Notes: generated from the letters alone by a model not told the origin. A DNA stretch of 64,000 nt from Armatimonadota bacterium (GCA_018268375.1 JAFDWS010000006.1:62001-126000), one strand, 5' to 3'. Shown: positions 8,576-18,635, numbered from the stretch's first letter. Numbers and translations: made by a program.

Positions 8576-9141
8576 GCCCCATGGAGAGTAACGCCCGTCC
8601 CCGCGCGATAGCCGTCAGCGAGACCACTACGCAGCTAGCCCAGGTCATGACGCCGACCGACGCCAATTTCCTGGGCAAGGTCTTTGGCGGGTCGCTCCTG
8701 GCCTTGATCGACCTCTGCGCCAGCGCGACGGCACAAAAGTTCAGCGGTTTGATCAGCGTCACGGCATCCTTCGACCAGGTGGATTTTCACGACCCCATCG
8801 AAATTGGTGAGCTTGTGACCCTCACGGGGCGCATCAGCTACGTCGGCAGAACGAGCATGGAAGTCACGATCGACGTTGCCGCTACGAATCTCCGGACCGG
8901 CGTGACGCGCCATACCAATACAGCACGAGTGACAATGGTGGCCCTTGCGGACGGGCGTCCCAGCCAAGTACCGAGGCTGCAGTGCGAGACAAGGGAGGAC
9001 AAGGTTCGTTATCTCGAGGCCAAGCTCAGGCGGGCAGCGCGAAGTGAGCGGCTCGAGGAGCTCGCCAAGACCCATGAGCGGCTGAACTCTGCCTCTGACG
9101 AGGAGCTTGACAAGATGCTCTCCGAGTCTGATTCAGCCTGA
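8572..9141 (+). CDS. Hotdog-fold acyl-CoA thioesterase
   Basis: The 189-residue protein is a single-hotdog acyl-CoA thioesterase of the YciA/BACH type. MTPTDANFLGKVFGG contains the conserved N-G/A-x-x-x-G-G active-site region, and FDQVDFHDPIEIGE and VTRHTNTARVTMVA follow in family order. It hydrolyses acyl-CoA to free acid and CoA. The C-terminal ~40 residues are charged and helical. The GTG at 8572 overlaps the tpiA stop; an ATG three codons later (8581) is also possible. Confidence 0.9.
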   Translation: MSPMESNARPRAIAVSETTTQLAQVMTPTDANFLGKVFGGSLLALIDLCASATAQKFSGLISVTASFDQVDFHDPIEIGELVTLTGRISYVGRTSMEVTIDVAATNLRTGVTRHTNTARVTMVALADGRPSQVPRLQCETREDKVRYLEAKLRRAARSERLEELAKTHERLNSASDEELDKMLSESDSA

Positions 9142-9174
9142 AATTTTTAGTCTGGCGAACCGAGAATAGGGTCA

Positions 9175-10938
9175 GTGGCACAGACCAATGCCAAGGCTCG
9201 GACGCGGGCCTTGCGGGAGGGGAAACGTCGCAAGACTCTTGCGCTGATCATACAGGTCGTCGTGCCTGTCGCCGCTGTCTGTGCCCAATTCCTGATCGTC
9301 GGCACTCTTGAGAGCCGCTCTCCCACCGGTTCGGCGGCTGCCAAGTTCGAAGCGCTCAAGTTGGCCACCCTCAAGCTCGAAGCGGCCGCTCAGTCGGCTG
9401 CCTTGCAGTCTGGTGCCCCCCGCACCATCGCACTCGACCGGTTGGACGACATCATGGCCGACCTGCCCAATCTCTTGGCCCGAGCGCGAAGTGCCGGCGG
9501 GTCAGACATGTTCGGCCGATCGCAAAGACGCCAAGACGAACTGATCTCAATTTTGAAGCGGGCTGTGTCTGAGGTCTCTACGGCATCGCCCGACAAGCAG
9601 AGCCTCGTTAAGATCTCGGAGGCGTCACAAGCTTTGGGGGGTCTGGCGGCAAAGGCGGCAGACGACGAGGAGCGCCGCGACAAGGGTCAGGCTGCCTTTG
9701 TCCGTGTGCTCGAGGTCAACGCAACGGTCTTGGTGACTCTTTCCCTCCTTGCCTGCGGCTTCATTGTCTCCCGGCTCCACGTCGGGGCCCTGAGGACAGC
9801 CCTTGGGGACGCAGAGACGGCCAACCTCTCCATGTCTGAGCGCCTCACCCGCCTTGACGAGATCGGGGTCGAGCTTGTCGAACTTCGGGCGCAGAACAAG
9901 GTTTACGAAAGGAAGCTCTCACGCTCTCTCGACGACACGGAGGCAGCGAACGAGATGCTGCGCTACGCCTCTCACCGGTTCCAAGAGTTGTTCCAGGGCC
10001 TGCCCGTCGCTTGCTTCACGACTGACGTCGACGGGACGATCTTTGAGTGGAACCGGGCAGCAAGCGAGCTCTTTCAGTTCCAAGCCGAGACGGTGTACCT
10101 GCGCGAGGCGTTCTCACTCCTCGCGGAACCGAGCGACGTTCCGGCGCTGAGAAAGGCGTGCCGATCGGTATCGGCGGGCGAAGTGGTAGACGATCTGGAA
10201 TGGCGGGCCCTGAGGTTTTCGGACCGCGCTTCAATCGAAATTCTTACCATGGCCCATCCCATGCGTTCGAACTCCGGGAGCGTGCACGGCATTCTCTTCA
10301 GCTGCTTTGATCACACGCAGCGCAAGCGAGCGGCAGAAATGTTGGAGCAGCAACTTCAGTTGATCCGAGAAATGAACGAGGTCCTCGAACTGCAACGGGC
10401 CGAGCTCATGTCGACGAACGAGCAACTTCAGCAGCTCGCTTCAAAGGACGGGTTGACCGGGTTGAACAACCACCGGACTTTCCAAGCATACGCTGAAAAC
10501 GCCTTCAAGGAAGCGACACTGAATGACCGACCGCTGTCGATCGTGCTCATGGACGTCGACCGGTTCAAGAGCTTCAACGACGACTTCGGGCACCAATCAG
10601 GAGACGACGTACTTAAGGGGATCGCCAAGATCCTGACCGAGCAGTCCCGCCCGGACGATTTCGTCGCCCGCTATGGTGGCGAGGAGTTCGTTCTTGTTCT
10701 CGTAGGCGCTTCGGAGTCGGAGGGGTGCGCAGTCGCTGAGCGGATGCGTTCGGGGATCGAAGCCGCCTCGTGGCCGCTTCGTCAGGTGACTGCCAGCTTT
10801 GGCGTCGCAGGCTTAGACGCGAGCGCCACGAGCATCAAAGACCTGGTTGAGCGGGCTGACCTCGCCCTCTATGCAAGCAAAGAAGGAGGGCGGAACCAAA
10901 TCACCGCGCACAGTAGGATGCGCCCCGCCGCGGCCTAG
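9175..10938 (+). CDS. Membrane diguanylate cyclase with PAS and GGDEF domains
   Basis: The 587-residue protein has a basic N-terminus, a first membrane helix (~21-42), an extracytoplasmic helical region to ~175, a second helix (~178-198), a coiled coil, a PAS domain (~265-385) and a GGDEF domain. The active-site motif is GGEEF at 501-505, preceded at exactly five residues by RPDD (492-495), an intact inhibitory I-site. DVDRFKSFND is the metal-binding segment. It should make cyclic di-GMP from GTP with product inhibition. The start is a GTG; GAGAAT ending 7 bases upstream is a weaker leaderless-type promoter. Confidence 0.92.
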   Translation: MAQTNAKARTRALREGKRRKTLALIIQVVVPVAAVCAQFLIVGTLESRSPTGSAAAKFEALKLATLKLEAAAQSAALQSGAPRTIALDRLDDIMADLPNLLARARSAGGSDMFGRSQRRQDELISILKRAVSEVSTASPDKQSLVKISEASQALGGLAAKAADDEERRDKGQAAFVRVLEVNATVLVTLSLLACGFIVSRLHVGALRTALGDAETANLSMSERLTRLDEIGVELVELRAQNKVYERKLSRSLDDTEAANEMLRYASHRFQELFQGLPVACFTTDVDGTIFEWNRAASELFQFQAETVYLREAFSLLAEPSDVPALRKACRSVSAGEVVDDLEWRALRFSDRASIEILTMAHPMRSNSGSVHGILFSCFDHTQRKRAAEMLEQQLQLIREMNEVLELQRAELMSTNEQLQQLASKDGLTGLNNHRTFQAYAENAFKEATLNDRPLSIVLMDVDRFKSFNDDFGHQSGDDVLKGIAKILTEQSRPDDFVARYGGEEFVLVLVGASESEGCAVAERMRSGIEAASWPLRQVTASFGVAGLDASATSIKDLVERADLALYASKEGGRNQITAHSRMRPAAA

Positions 10939-11456
10939 AGAAGCCGCGCTTCCAGATCTGCCAAGTCCTCCCAAATGTAGGACGTGTCGGGGTACTCGAC
11001 TCCGGCGACCTTGTACGTCCCTTCGTCGAAAAATCTGGCCCCCATCTTCTCGTAGAAGCGCCGTGCCGGCCCATTGTCACGGAAAACGAAAACGCACATC
11101 TTTTCGAACCCTTCCTCACGGAGGTACGCCACAACCGGGGCCAGTAATCGGCCGCCGATCCCCGAGCGTTGCCGCCCAGGATGGACGTAAATCGCATACA
11201 GTTCCGCATCTGCAGGAACGCTCGGCTCATGGCTCTTGCCCGCGCAAGCGAACCCCGCGACCCCATTTTCGTCCATTGCCACCCAATAGGCGGTACCGTC
11301 TTGCATCTGCCTTACCAAGCGCTCCGCCCGCTCCGAAGCATTGATCGCACTCAGGACGGACTCTGGCAGGATGTCAGCGTAGGCCACTTGCCAAGCAGCC
11401 TTGGAGACCTCGGCGATCTCGCGGGCATCGTCGACCGTGGCCCTTCGGATTTCCAT
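10935..11456 (-). CDS. GNAT family N-acetyltransferase
   Basis: The 173-residue protein has a GNAT fold. The acetyl-CoA-binding motif A is seen as IYVHPGRQRSGIGGRLL, and motif B as VFRDNGPARRFYEKMG. EIRRATVDDAREIAEVSKAAW is the usual first strand and helix. The acceptor is unknown. It converges on the diguanylate cyclase with a 4-base overlap, and diverges from the next gene across only 40 bases. Confidence 0.88.
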   Translation of the reverse strand: MEIRRATVDDAREIAEVSKAAWQVAYADILPESVLSAINASERAERLVRQMQDGTAYWVAMDENGVAGFACAGKSHEPSVPADAELYAIYVHPGRQRSGIGGRLLAPVVAYLREEGFEKMCVFVFRDNGPARRFYEKMGARFFDEGTYKVAGVEYPDTSYIWEDLADLEARLL

Positions 11457-11484
11457 TCGTCAACGATTGTGAAGCCTTCAGAGC

Positions 11485-11490
11485 GATAAT
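11485..11490 (+). promoter_or_regulatory. -10-like GATAAT, 6 bases before start
   Basis: GATAAT differs by one base from TATAAT and ends 6 bases before the ATG at 11497. An AGGA within the spacer is too close to act as a Shine-Dalgarno site. Confidence 0.4.
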
Positions 11491-11496
11491 AGGATC

Positions 11497-12135
11497 ATGA
11501 CTTTCCTCACTGCCCTCGTTCCTCTCCTGCTCCGAAGTGAACAGACGCCCGAGGAAATCCTCGCCAAGTCCCGACATGCTTATGAGCAACTTTCGACCGC
11601 TAAGGTTTCCGAGAAGTTTACTGTCACGGATGAAAGTGGCAAGGAGCTGGCAGGCACGGCCGTCCTTTCCATGAAGCGGCCCGGAAAGATGAACGTATCG
11701 ATCGAATACGCGAAGGGAGGCACGGCGGAGCTCGTATCGGATGGCGAGCACGTCAGGCTCACCGCGACAAAGAAGAAGCCACGGATGGTGCCCTACTCAA
11801 AATCGGCGTTCGGCAAAATGCTGCCCCTTAACATTGAGGCGTTGTGTCTGCTGGACTGGGAACACGAGCTCTCGACGGCCAAGGACGGGGGCATGGAGGG
11901 AGGCACCCTGACGATCGGGGCGGAGAGGACTGTGAACGGACGCAAGTTCGTGGTGATCGAAGAGAAAAGCAAGGCGGACGACGTCAAGGATGAGTACTAC
12001 TTTGATGCTGAGACCTTCCTCATTTGGAAGGTGGTCGATGCCTCTCTCCGAACCGGAAAGGTCTACTCGACGACGGAGGTTTTCGACTTTGCCGTCAACC
12101 CCGCGCTGGCGGATTCAATTTTTAAACTTCACTAA
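11497..12135 (+). CDS. LolA-like/DUF2092-like exported protein
   Basis: The 212-residue protein begins with a short hydrophobic segment (TFLTALVPLLL) that may be a signal peptide. TPEEILAKSRHAYEQL is followed by alternating strands such as SMKRPGKMNVSIEY and ELVSDGEHVRL. This pattern matches the LolA/LolB-like beta-sheet fold seen in outer-membrane lipoprotein-sorting proteins and DUF2092. A role in lipoprotein handling is only inferred from fold resemblance. No catalytic residues are visible. Confidence 0.65.
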   Translation: MTFLTALVPLLLRSEQTPEEILAKSRHAYEQLSTAKVSEKFTVTDESGKELAGTAVLSMKRPGKMNVSIEYAKGGTAELVSDGEHVRLTATKKKPRMVPYSKSAFGKMLPLNIEALCLLDWEHELSTAKDGGMEGGTLTIGAERTVNGRKFVVIEEKSKADDVKDEYYFDAETFLIWKVVDASLRTGKVYSTTEVFDFAVNPALADSIFKLH

Positions 12136-12155
12136 TTAGCACACTTTTAGGTTGG

Positions 12156-12168
12156 CAGCTTTAAGCTG
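12156..12168. promoter_or_regulatory. 13-bp palindrome upstream of beta-barrel gene
   Basis: CAGCTT-T-AAGCTG is a perfect odd palindrome lying 7 bases upstream of TAGACT (12176-12181). Its position near -25 to -15 of a putative promoter makes an operator possible but unproven. Confidence 0.3.
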
Positions 12169-12175
12169 GTCTGGC

Positions 12176-12181
12176 TAGACT
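12176..12181 (+). promoter_or_regulatory. -10-like TAGACT upstream of beta-barrel gene
   Basis: TAGACT ends 13 bases before the ATG at 12195, giving at most a very short leader. Confidence 0.35.
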
Positions 12182-12194
12182 CCAGCCCACGCTT

Positions 12195-12944
12195 ATGAAA
12201 CATCCTCGATTCAGGAGGACCCTAGCCTTGCTGGGGTTCTTCGGTGTTTGCCAAATCATATCGGTGCCCGTGGCGTCTGCCCACCACCGCGACTTCACGT
12301 TCCTGCGGGACTGGTTCCTTCCCTATGCAGGAGAGAACGAAATTGAGTCGAGGACCTCATTTGTCACCAAGGACAAGGTTTTCGTCCAGGAGTTCGAGTT
12401 CGAGCACGGGTTCACGGACCACTTTGCCATCGAGCCGGGCATCGAGTTCCACGGCGAGCCCGGAGAGCCCAATCACTTGGACGCATGGGACGTCGAACTT
12501 CGGTTCAACTTCGGTGAGTTTGCCTTCAACAAGCTCTTGCCCGCCCTCAACGTGGAATACGAGCATCCGGTGGACTCTGAAGAGTCAGACCGAGCTGAAC
12601 TTAAGTTCATTCTCTCTGTCTATGGCAGAGATGGAAGCGACCTGTCCTTCAACGTCAACGTTGGCCAACAGCTGAGGGACGAGAAGGAAAAGGAAGGCGA
12701 GTTCCTTATCGGCTACAGCCGCCCATTGACGAAGGGCGAAAGCGTCGAGTCTGGTCACTTCATCGGCTTCCGAGGTGGATTCGAGTTCATGAGGGACTTC
12801 CAAGAGCACCATATGCTCCTCGGCCCGACGGTCAGCTATCGGCCGTCTAAGGAGTTCAACATCCTGGGCACAGTCGCATTTCCTCTGAACCATGAGGACG
12901 AGAACCATACTCAGCTCAAACTGATCATGGAGTGGGAGTTCTAA
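12195..12944 (+). CDS. Putative outer-membrane beta-barrel protein
   Basis: The 249-residue protein has a signal peptide (hydrophobic residues 11-30, ending SVPVASA). The mature part is made of alternating strands rich in E/F/G residues, such as VFVQEFEFEHGF, WDVELRFNFGEF and HFIGFRGGFEFM. It ends in EWEF, an aromatic C-terminus typical of outer-membrane barrels. No specific family is recognised. After the signal peptide, AHHRDF is histidine-containing. A role as a small porin-like or surface protein is inferred. Confidence 0.6.
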   Translation: MKHPRFRRTLALLGFFGVCQIISVPVASAHHRDFTFLRDWFLPYAGENEIESRTSFVTKDKVFVQEFEFEHGFTDHFAIEPGIEFHGEPGEPNHLDAWDVELRFNFGEFAFNKLLPALNVEYEHPVDSEESDRAELKFILSVYGRDGSDLSFNVNVGQQLRDEKEKEGEFLIGYSRPLTKGESVESGHFIGFRGGFEFMRDFQEHHMLLGPTVSYRPSKEFNILGTVAFPLNHEDENHTQLKLIMEWEF

Positions 12945-12979
12945 GGGCAGCGACCCTCGAAAAAGCTGGACAGATACGA

Positions 12980-13011
12980 GAAGACCGGGGAAGTCACTTT
13001 CCCCGGTCTTC
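12980..13011. terminator. Bidirectional terminator hairpin
   Basis: A perfect 13-bp stem (GAAGACCGGGGAA / TTCCCCGGTCTTC) with a 6-base loop separates the beta-barrel gene from the convergent end of the ATP synthase operon. Its position 5 bases after the atpG stop marks it as the end of that operon. Confidence 0.8.
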
Positions 13012-13015
13012 TGCT

Positions 13016-13888
13016 TTACGCCTTGAGCGCTTCTGCCCCGCCGACGATCTCGAGGATCTCTTTCGTGATACCGGCTTGGCGGCTGCGATTTGCGGCCAAC
13101 GTGAGTCCGGCGATCATCTTGCCAGCGTTATCGGTTGCGCTCGTCATCGCCGTCATACGAGCTCCGTGTTCGCTCGCGCTCGCCTCGAGCAAGGCCTGAT
13201 ACACAACGGTCAAAAGGTACTTTGGCAAGAGGAACCCGAGCAGGTCCTCGGCGTTCGGCTCAAACTTGTAGGCTTTGTTCTCGCCAATAGCCTCTTCGAC
13301 CGGCTCCTCGCTTTTCGGGGGCTCGATCGGCAAAAGCTGGACGACTTGGGGCACCTGGCGGATCGGCGAGTAGAACTTTGAGTAACAGAGATAGACGGCA
13401 TCGACCTCTTCTGCCTCGTAAAGGGCACGAACCTTGTTGGTCACGACGATCGCATCGTCAAGACCGGCTCCCGCGGTCGGGACAGTGACGGTCTCGAGGA
13501 CTTCGACTCCTCGCTTTCCAAAGAACTGGCCCCCTTTCTTTCCGACCGCTAGCATCGCCCTTTCGCCCACGACCTCTTTGAAGAACTCGCCGGCTTTACG
13601 GATCAGCAACGTGTTGTAAGAGCCCGCGAGGCCGCGGTCGCCTGTGACAAGGACAAGGAGCGTTTTCTTGATCTCGCGCTTTTCCAGCAAGGGATGAGCA
13701 GGAAGGTCACCGGCGGCGCCCACCGAGCCCATGAACTCGCGCATCTTATCGCTGTACGGCCGGGCTTCCTCAACGCGCATTTTCGCCTTGTTCAGGCGAG
13801 CGGCAGCGACCAGCTTCATCGCGCGCGTGATTTGCTGGATGTTCTTGCTGGTGCGTATGCGCTGGCGGATTTGCTTGAGGGTGGCCAT
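13016..13888 (-). CDS. atpG: ATP synthase F1 gamma subunit
   Basis: The gamma subunit is the central rotor shaft of F1 and couples proton flow to catalysis. The 290-residue protein begins with MATLKQIRQRIRTSKNIQQITRAMKLV-type family sequence and ends with a helix containing RQAGITKEILEIVGGAEAL. A segment after residue ~190 (EEPVEEAIGENKAYKFEP) is an insertion in the Rossmann-like domain. It is the last gene of this operon; a terminator follows at once, and neither atpD nor atpC comes after it. Confidence 0.96.
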   Translation of the reverse strand: MATLKQIRQRIRTSKNIQQITRAMKLVAAARLNKAKMRVEEARPYSDKMREFMGSVGAAGDLPAHPLLEKREIKKTLLVLVTGDRGLAGSYNTLLIRKAGEFFKEVVGERAMLAVGKKGGQFFGKRGVEVLETVTVPTAGAGLDDAIVVTNKVRALYEAEEVDAVYLCYSKFYSPIRQVPQVVQLLPIEPPKSEEPVEEAIGENKAYKFEPNAEDLLGFLLPKYLLTVVYQALLEASASEHGARMTAMTSATDNAGKMIAGLTLAANRSRQAGITKEILEIVGGAEALKA

Positions 13889-13923
13889 GGACTTTGGTAA
13901 GGGGGGCGAGGCTGGTCAGGTTT

Positions 13924-13989
13924 GTAAGGATGGCGCGAAGGTGTTGGCTGTCCTAACAAGCCTTCCCGTCACGACAACCTTTACAATCC

Positions 13990-13993
<4 letters not shown>
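13924..13993 (-). other. atpA-atpG intercistronic spacer with inverted repeat
   Basis: About 100 bases separate atpA from atpG. GTAAGGAT (13924-13931) and ATCCTTAC (13986-13993) form an 8-bp inverted repeat across most of the spacer, and could fold in the mRNA. The spacing is unusually long for this operon. Confidence 0.35.
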
Positions 13994-15519
<1,526 letters not shown>

Positions 15520-15535
15520 GGTCGTGTCGTGGGGG

Positions 15536-16090
15536 TCAGTTTTGTTTCAAAACGTCGTAGATCAGCTTTTCGCGAAGGCGGTCGATCGCACCGCGCACGC
15601 TGCCTTCGAGCACGTAGTTGTTGAACGAGACCTTGATGCCGCCGATCAGGGCAGGGTCGATCTCGAAGACGGGCTCGATGGTCTTTCCGCTGGAACGGGT
15701 GAGCTTGTCCACCAGCTTCCTGCGTTCGGCTTCAGAGAGCTCGATCGTGGTCGTGACGACGGCCTGGATCACGCCCTCGTCCTCTCTTCGCAGGTCGGCA
15801 AAACAGAGCCGGACCAGTTCGATGTTGTCTTCGCGGCCCTTCTCCAAAAGGAGCCTGAGGAACGACATCGTCATCGCCGTCACGCGGTCGCTGAACGCCT
15901 TGTTGAAGAGGTCGGTCTTGACGTCCTTGCTGGTGCTCGGGTTGTTCAAAAATTTCCGGAAGGCGGCGCTGTTTTGGGAGACAGTGCCGATCAGGTTCAG
16001 GTCGTCTTCGACGCTCTGAACGATCCCGAGCTTCTTGGAAGCCGAGAAGAGTGCTCTCGCGTATCGCTTGGCAACTCGTCCGTCCGTCAT
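15536..16090 (-). CDS. atpH: ATP synthase delta subunit
   Basis: Delta caps F1 and links it to the b-subunit stalk. The 184-residue protein has the family start [15 protein letters not shown] and the C-terminal signature [25 protein letters not shown]. It is separated from atpF by 2 bases, consistent with translational coupling. Confidence 0.94.
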   Translation of the reverse strand: MTDGRVAKRYARALFSASKKLGIVQSVEDDLNLIGTVSQNSAAFRKFLNNPSTSKDVKTDLFNKAFSDRVTAMTMSFLRLLLEKGREDNIELVRLCFADLRREDEGVIQAVVTTTIELSEAERRKLVDKLTRSSGKTIEPVFEIDPALIGGIKVSFNNYVLEGSVRGAIDRLREKLIYDVLKQN

Positions 16091-16092
16091 GG

Positions 16093-16716
16093 TCAGGCGG
16101 TTGGCACCTCGACCTTGTCGAGGAATTCGTCGATGAGCTTCCGGTTGCGGTCGTTGTCCATGTTCTCGCTCAGGATCTTCTCGGTGGCCTGAAGAGTCAG
16201 GTTGGCAACGTGGAGTCGAATGCCGGCAAGTGCGCGGTCGCGCTCTTGAGCGATCTCGTCCTGCGCTCTCTTGACGAGTTCGTCGGCCTTCGCGCTCGCT
16301 TCACCCATGAGGGTCTTTCGAAGTTCCTGGGCTTCCTTGATCTGAGCCTGGATCTTCTCGCGGGCGTCGGCCTCGGTGGCGGCGAGCCGCCGCTCGTAGT
16401 CTGTCTTCAGGTCAGCCATCTGTGTCCGTAGATTCTCAGCCTCGCTGAACGTCGACTCAAGGTCGCTGTTGCGGGTGCCGATCGCATCACGGAGAGGCAT
16501 GATGTAGAACGATTCGATCACTTTGAAAAGGATCAGGAAGACACCGATAACGGCCAGGGTCTTGCCCGGGTCGAGAGGAATGCCTTGCTCTTCTAGGGAC
16601 TTGATGTTGCCATGGGTCACGTTGACGGAGACCCAAAAGCCTCCGACCATGAAAAGGGGACCCAGGATGTACATCACCCAGGCGGGCAGTCCACTCGATT
16701 GCTTCTGATCGCTCAT
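16093..16716 (-). CDS. atpF: ATP synthase F0 b subunit with two predicted membrane helices
   Basis: The b subunit forms the peripheral stalk that holds F1 against the a subunit. The 207-residue protein ends in a long charged helix (ENLRTQMADLKTDYERRLAAT onward), typical of b. It has two hydrophobic stretches, ~10-28 (AWVMYILGPLFMVGGFWV) and ~47-66 (TLAVIGVFLILFKVIESFYI). Most b subunits have only one helix. No frameshift is needed to explain the extra segment. A strong hairpin lies between this gene and atpE. Confidence 0.88.
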   Translation of the reverse strand: MSDQKQSSGLPAWVMYILGPLFMVGGFWVSVNVTHGNIKSLEEQGIPLDPGKTLAVIGVFLILFKVIESFYIMPLRDAIGTRNSDLESTFSEAENLRTQMADLKTDYERRLAATEADAREKIQAQIKEAQELRKTLMGEASAKADELVKRAQDEIAQERDRALAGIRLHVANLTLQATEKILSENMDNDRNRKLIDEFLDKVEVPTA

Positions 16717-16741
16717 TTCAATACGCGTCTAAAGGGTCATG

Positions 16742-16765
16742 GCCCCGAAGGTCGTCCTTCGGGGC
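16742..16765 (-). other. Intercistronic hairpin between atpE and atpF
   Basis: GCCCCGAAGG and CCTTCGGGGC form a perfect 10-bp stem with a 4-base loop (ACGA on the transcribed strand). There is no T-run. It lies after the atpE stop and may stabilise the c-subunit message or partly attenuate downstream genes. Confidence 0.6.
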
Positions 16766-16784
16766 AAATTGTCGCTTCCCTGCC

Positions 16785-17012
16785 TTATCGGTTGAAGGCG
16801 CCCATGGAGCCCGGCACGATGAAGACCGTGAGCAGGAAGACCAACTCGACGAACGCGAGGGCGATGAGCATCACCGTCTGCAGTTTGCCGATGGCCTCCG
16901 GCTGGCGGGCCATGCCCTGCAGCGCCGAGTAGCCGATGAGCCCAAGGCCCAGGCCGACGCCAAGAGCGGCGAGGCCGATGCCGATTCCAAGTCCTTGACC
17001 AGTCATGTTCAT
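16785..17012 (-). CDS. atpE: ATP synthase F0 c subunit
   Basis: The 75-residue proteolipid forms the rotating c-ring. It has two glycine-rich membrane helices (~5-30 and ~45-70) joined by the polar loop ARQPEA. The ion-binding carboxylate is Glu56 in AFVELVFL. The residue after it is leucine rather than the serine or threonine used by sodium-type rings, so proton coupling is expected. The N-terminus has two nearby ATGs (MNM); the first is annotated. Confidence 0.96.
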   Translation of the reverse strand: MNMTGQGLGIGIGLAALGVGLGLGLIGYSALQGMARQPEAIGKLQTVMLIALAFVELVFLLTVFIVPGSMGAFNR

Positions 17013-17048
17013 TGTTTGTCGTCCGTTTTGTTCTTGTTTGAGAAACCG

Positions 17049-17822
17049 TTACGCGTGCGTCGGCTCCAAAGCGTGCTCGTCGTGGTGCTCCTCCTCGTGG
17101 TGCGTGACCAGCGAAATGTACACGCACGTGAGCAGGGTGAAGATGAGGGCCTGGACCACCACCGTCAACACCTTGATCGGAAGCAAGAAGAAGCCGATCG
17201 GGATGTAGAACGGCTCTCCAAGTTTGTTCATGGCTTCGACCGCGAGGTGGCCGCCTTCGATGTTCCCAAACAACCGAAGGCTGAGCGACACGTTCTTGAT
17301 CGCTTCGGAAATGATCTCGATCACGAAGATCATCAGAGTGATCGGGATCATCGCCAAGCCGAGCTTCGGCCCGGCGAAGTGCTTGAAGTGCCCGAAGACA
17401 CCGTTGGTTCCGATGCCCTCCCACTGCACATAGCCGATCGAGATCAGCGCCATGCCCAGGTTGAACCCGAGGTCGGCCGTCGGGGTGCTCGCCATGAAGA
17501 GCCCGACCGCGTTGCTCACGAAGATCACGAGCCAGAACGTGATGATGAAGGGCGTGTACTTCCGGCCGTGGGGGCCGATGATGTTCACGCACATCCCCTC
17601 GACGAACAGGTAGACCTGCTCGAACCAGCTCGTCGTCTTCCGCGTGAAAACTCGGTCTTTGAAACCCATTTTCGCGCTCTGAAGTAACACGAAGAGCACC
17701 AGGAGCGTTAACCCAAGGTAGACGAACAGTCCGATAAAACTCGTCCCGTGATGCCCGCCTTCGCCGTGGGATTCCTCGGCGCTGGCCAGCAGCGTCAAAC
17801 CTGTCTGGAGTAGTCCACTCAT
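17049..17822 (-). CDS. atpB: ATP synthase F0 a subunit
   Basis: The a subunit forms the proton half-channels. The essential arginine is seen in SLSLRLFGNIEGGHL, and FITFWLVIFVSNAVGLF and PIKVLTVVVQALIFTLL are membrane helices. The ATG at 17822 gives 257 residues starting MSGLLQTG; the frame is open further upstream, but that part reads through the atpI gene and lacks family similarity. Both ends are histidine-rich (SHGEGGHHG; THHEEEHHDEHA). Confidence 0.95.
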   Translation of the reverse strand: MSGLLQTGLTLLASAEESHGEGGHHGTSFIGLFVYLGLTLLVLFVLLQSAKMGFKDRVFTRKTTSWFEQVYLFVEGMCVNIIGPHGRKYTPFIITFWLVIFVSNAVGLFMASTPTADLGFNLGMALISIGYVQWEGIGTNGVFGHFKHFAGPKLGLAMIPITLMIFVIEIISEAIKNVSLSLRLFGNIEGGHLAVEAMNKLGEPFYIPIGFFLLPIKVLTVVVQALIFTLLTCVYISLVTHHEEEHHDEHALEPTHA

Positions 17823-17841
17823 GGAGTTGCACGCAGCGGGC

Positions 17842-18210
17842 TTATTGCCGTGACAAAGCCCACTTGACGGTCGCGGAGTATACCAACGCGAGTCCGGCGA
17901 GGAACCAGGACGGGGCGGCCCCACCAAGACGTTGGGCCCAGAGCATGGCCCCGACGATCAATGGCAGCTTGATGACCACCGCCGCCACCGGCACCACCGC
18001 GCCCTGCCAGCGCGGCGAGTCGTCCGCTAAGACCTTGCCGACCCACCTGACGCCGAGCCAGGTGCCGAGCATGCTCACGCTCGTTCCAACGATGCCGAGG
18101 AAGAGCCCTGCAAGCCCTTGTTGTCCGCCTGCGATTCCAGCCCCAACGATCAATCCCACGGAGATGACAGCGAGCCAGACGTCGGGGCTCCGCAGGGCCT
18201 GCGCCTTCAC
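17842..18210 (-). CDS. atpI: ATP synthase subunit I-like membrane protein
   Basis: The 122-residue protein has four hydrophobic segments (VWLAVISVGLIVGAG, LAGLFLGIVGTSV, VVPVAAVVIKLPLIVGAM, WFLAGLALVYSATV), the layout of AtpI. AtpI-type proteins assist c-ring assembly. The start is a GTG whose last bases overlap the stop of the preceding gene as GTGA; an open frame continues upstream but overlaps that gene heavily. The stop is 19 bases before atpB. Confidence 0.75.
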   Translation of the reverse strand: MKAQALRSPDVWLAVISVGLIVGAGIAGGQQGLAGLFLGIVGTSVSMLGTWLGVRWVGKVLADDSPRWQGAVVPVAAVVIKLPLIVGAMLWAQRLGGAAPSWFLAGLALVYSATVKWALSRQ

Positions 18211-18623
18211 GTGTTCCTGCCGGTCGAGCGGACGGCGTACCACACGGCGATCGCAGCACCAAGGATGGTCAGCATGCCCCGCCAAAGCGTCCCGCCGACC
18301 GCCTGGTCAATGAGCCAACCCACACCGAACCCCACGAGAGGAACGCCCAGGATCGCATAAGCGATCTGGAGGCCCAGCCCGAGGCTGCGCCCTGATTCGG
18401 GCGTCACGAACGTGCCTTGTGAGCCCTCCGGTGTGTGCTTCTTCAACGTTTCTCGAGCGGCCTCGGCGCGCGACTTCAGTTCGTCGAGACGCCCCTCGAG
18501 GCCATCCGCGCCAGGATCGACGAACTCCGTTCCCTTTGCCCGCTCCAGTTCCTCTTCTATCCGTCGGAGCTGCGCTTCTTCCTCGGCCGCATAAGGCTGA
18601 TTGGCGGGATCTTGGTCGTCCAC
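18207..18623 (-). CDS. AtpZ/AtpI-family F0F1 ATPase accessory protein
   Basis: The 138-residue protein has an acidic, coiled-coil-prone N-terminal half (EEEAQLRRIEEELERAK) and two C-terminal membrane helices containing GLGLQIAYAILGVPLVGFGVGW and GMLTILGAAIAVWYAV in sequence. The second half matches the AtpZ (gene 1) family that precedes atp operons. The GTG at 18623 is chosen because CATAAT ends 6 bases before it; GTG at 18641 is an alternative. It is the first gene of the operon and diverges from recG. Confidence 0.72.
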   Translation of the reverse strand: MDDQDPANQPYAAEEEAQLRRIEEELERAKGTEFVDPGADGLEGRLDELKSRAEAARETLKKHTPEGSQGTFVTPESGRSLGLGLQIAYAILGVPLVGFGVGWLIDQAVGGTLWRGMLTILGAAIAVWYAVRSTGRNT

Positions 18624-18629
18624 ACCCCG

Positions 18630-18635
18630 ATTATG
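18630..18635 (-). promoter_or_regulatory. -10-like CATAAT of the atp operon
   Basis: On the minus strand CATAAT ends 6 bases before the GTG at 18623. It is the only promoter-like element seen ahead of the ATP synthase operon. Confidence 0.4.

Noticed and set aside
16729..17832. 367-residue minus-strand open frame over atpB/atpE
   Set aside because: It is an out-of-frame reading of two clear ATP synthase genes, rich in Arg/His/Pro.
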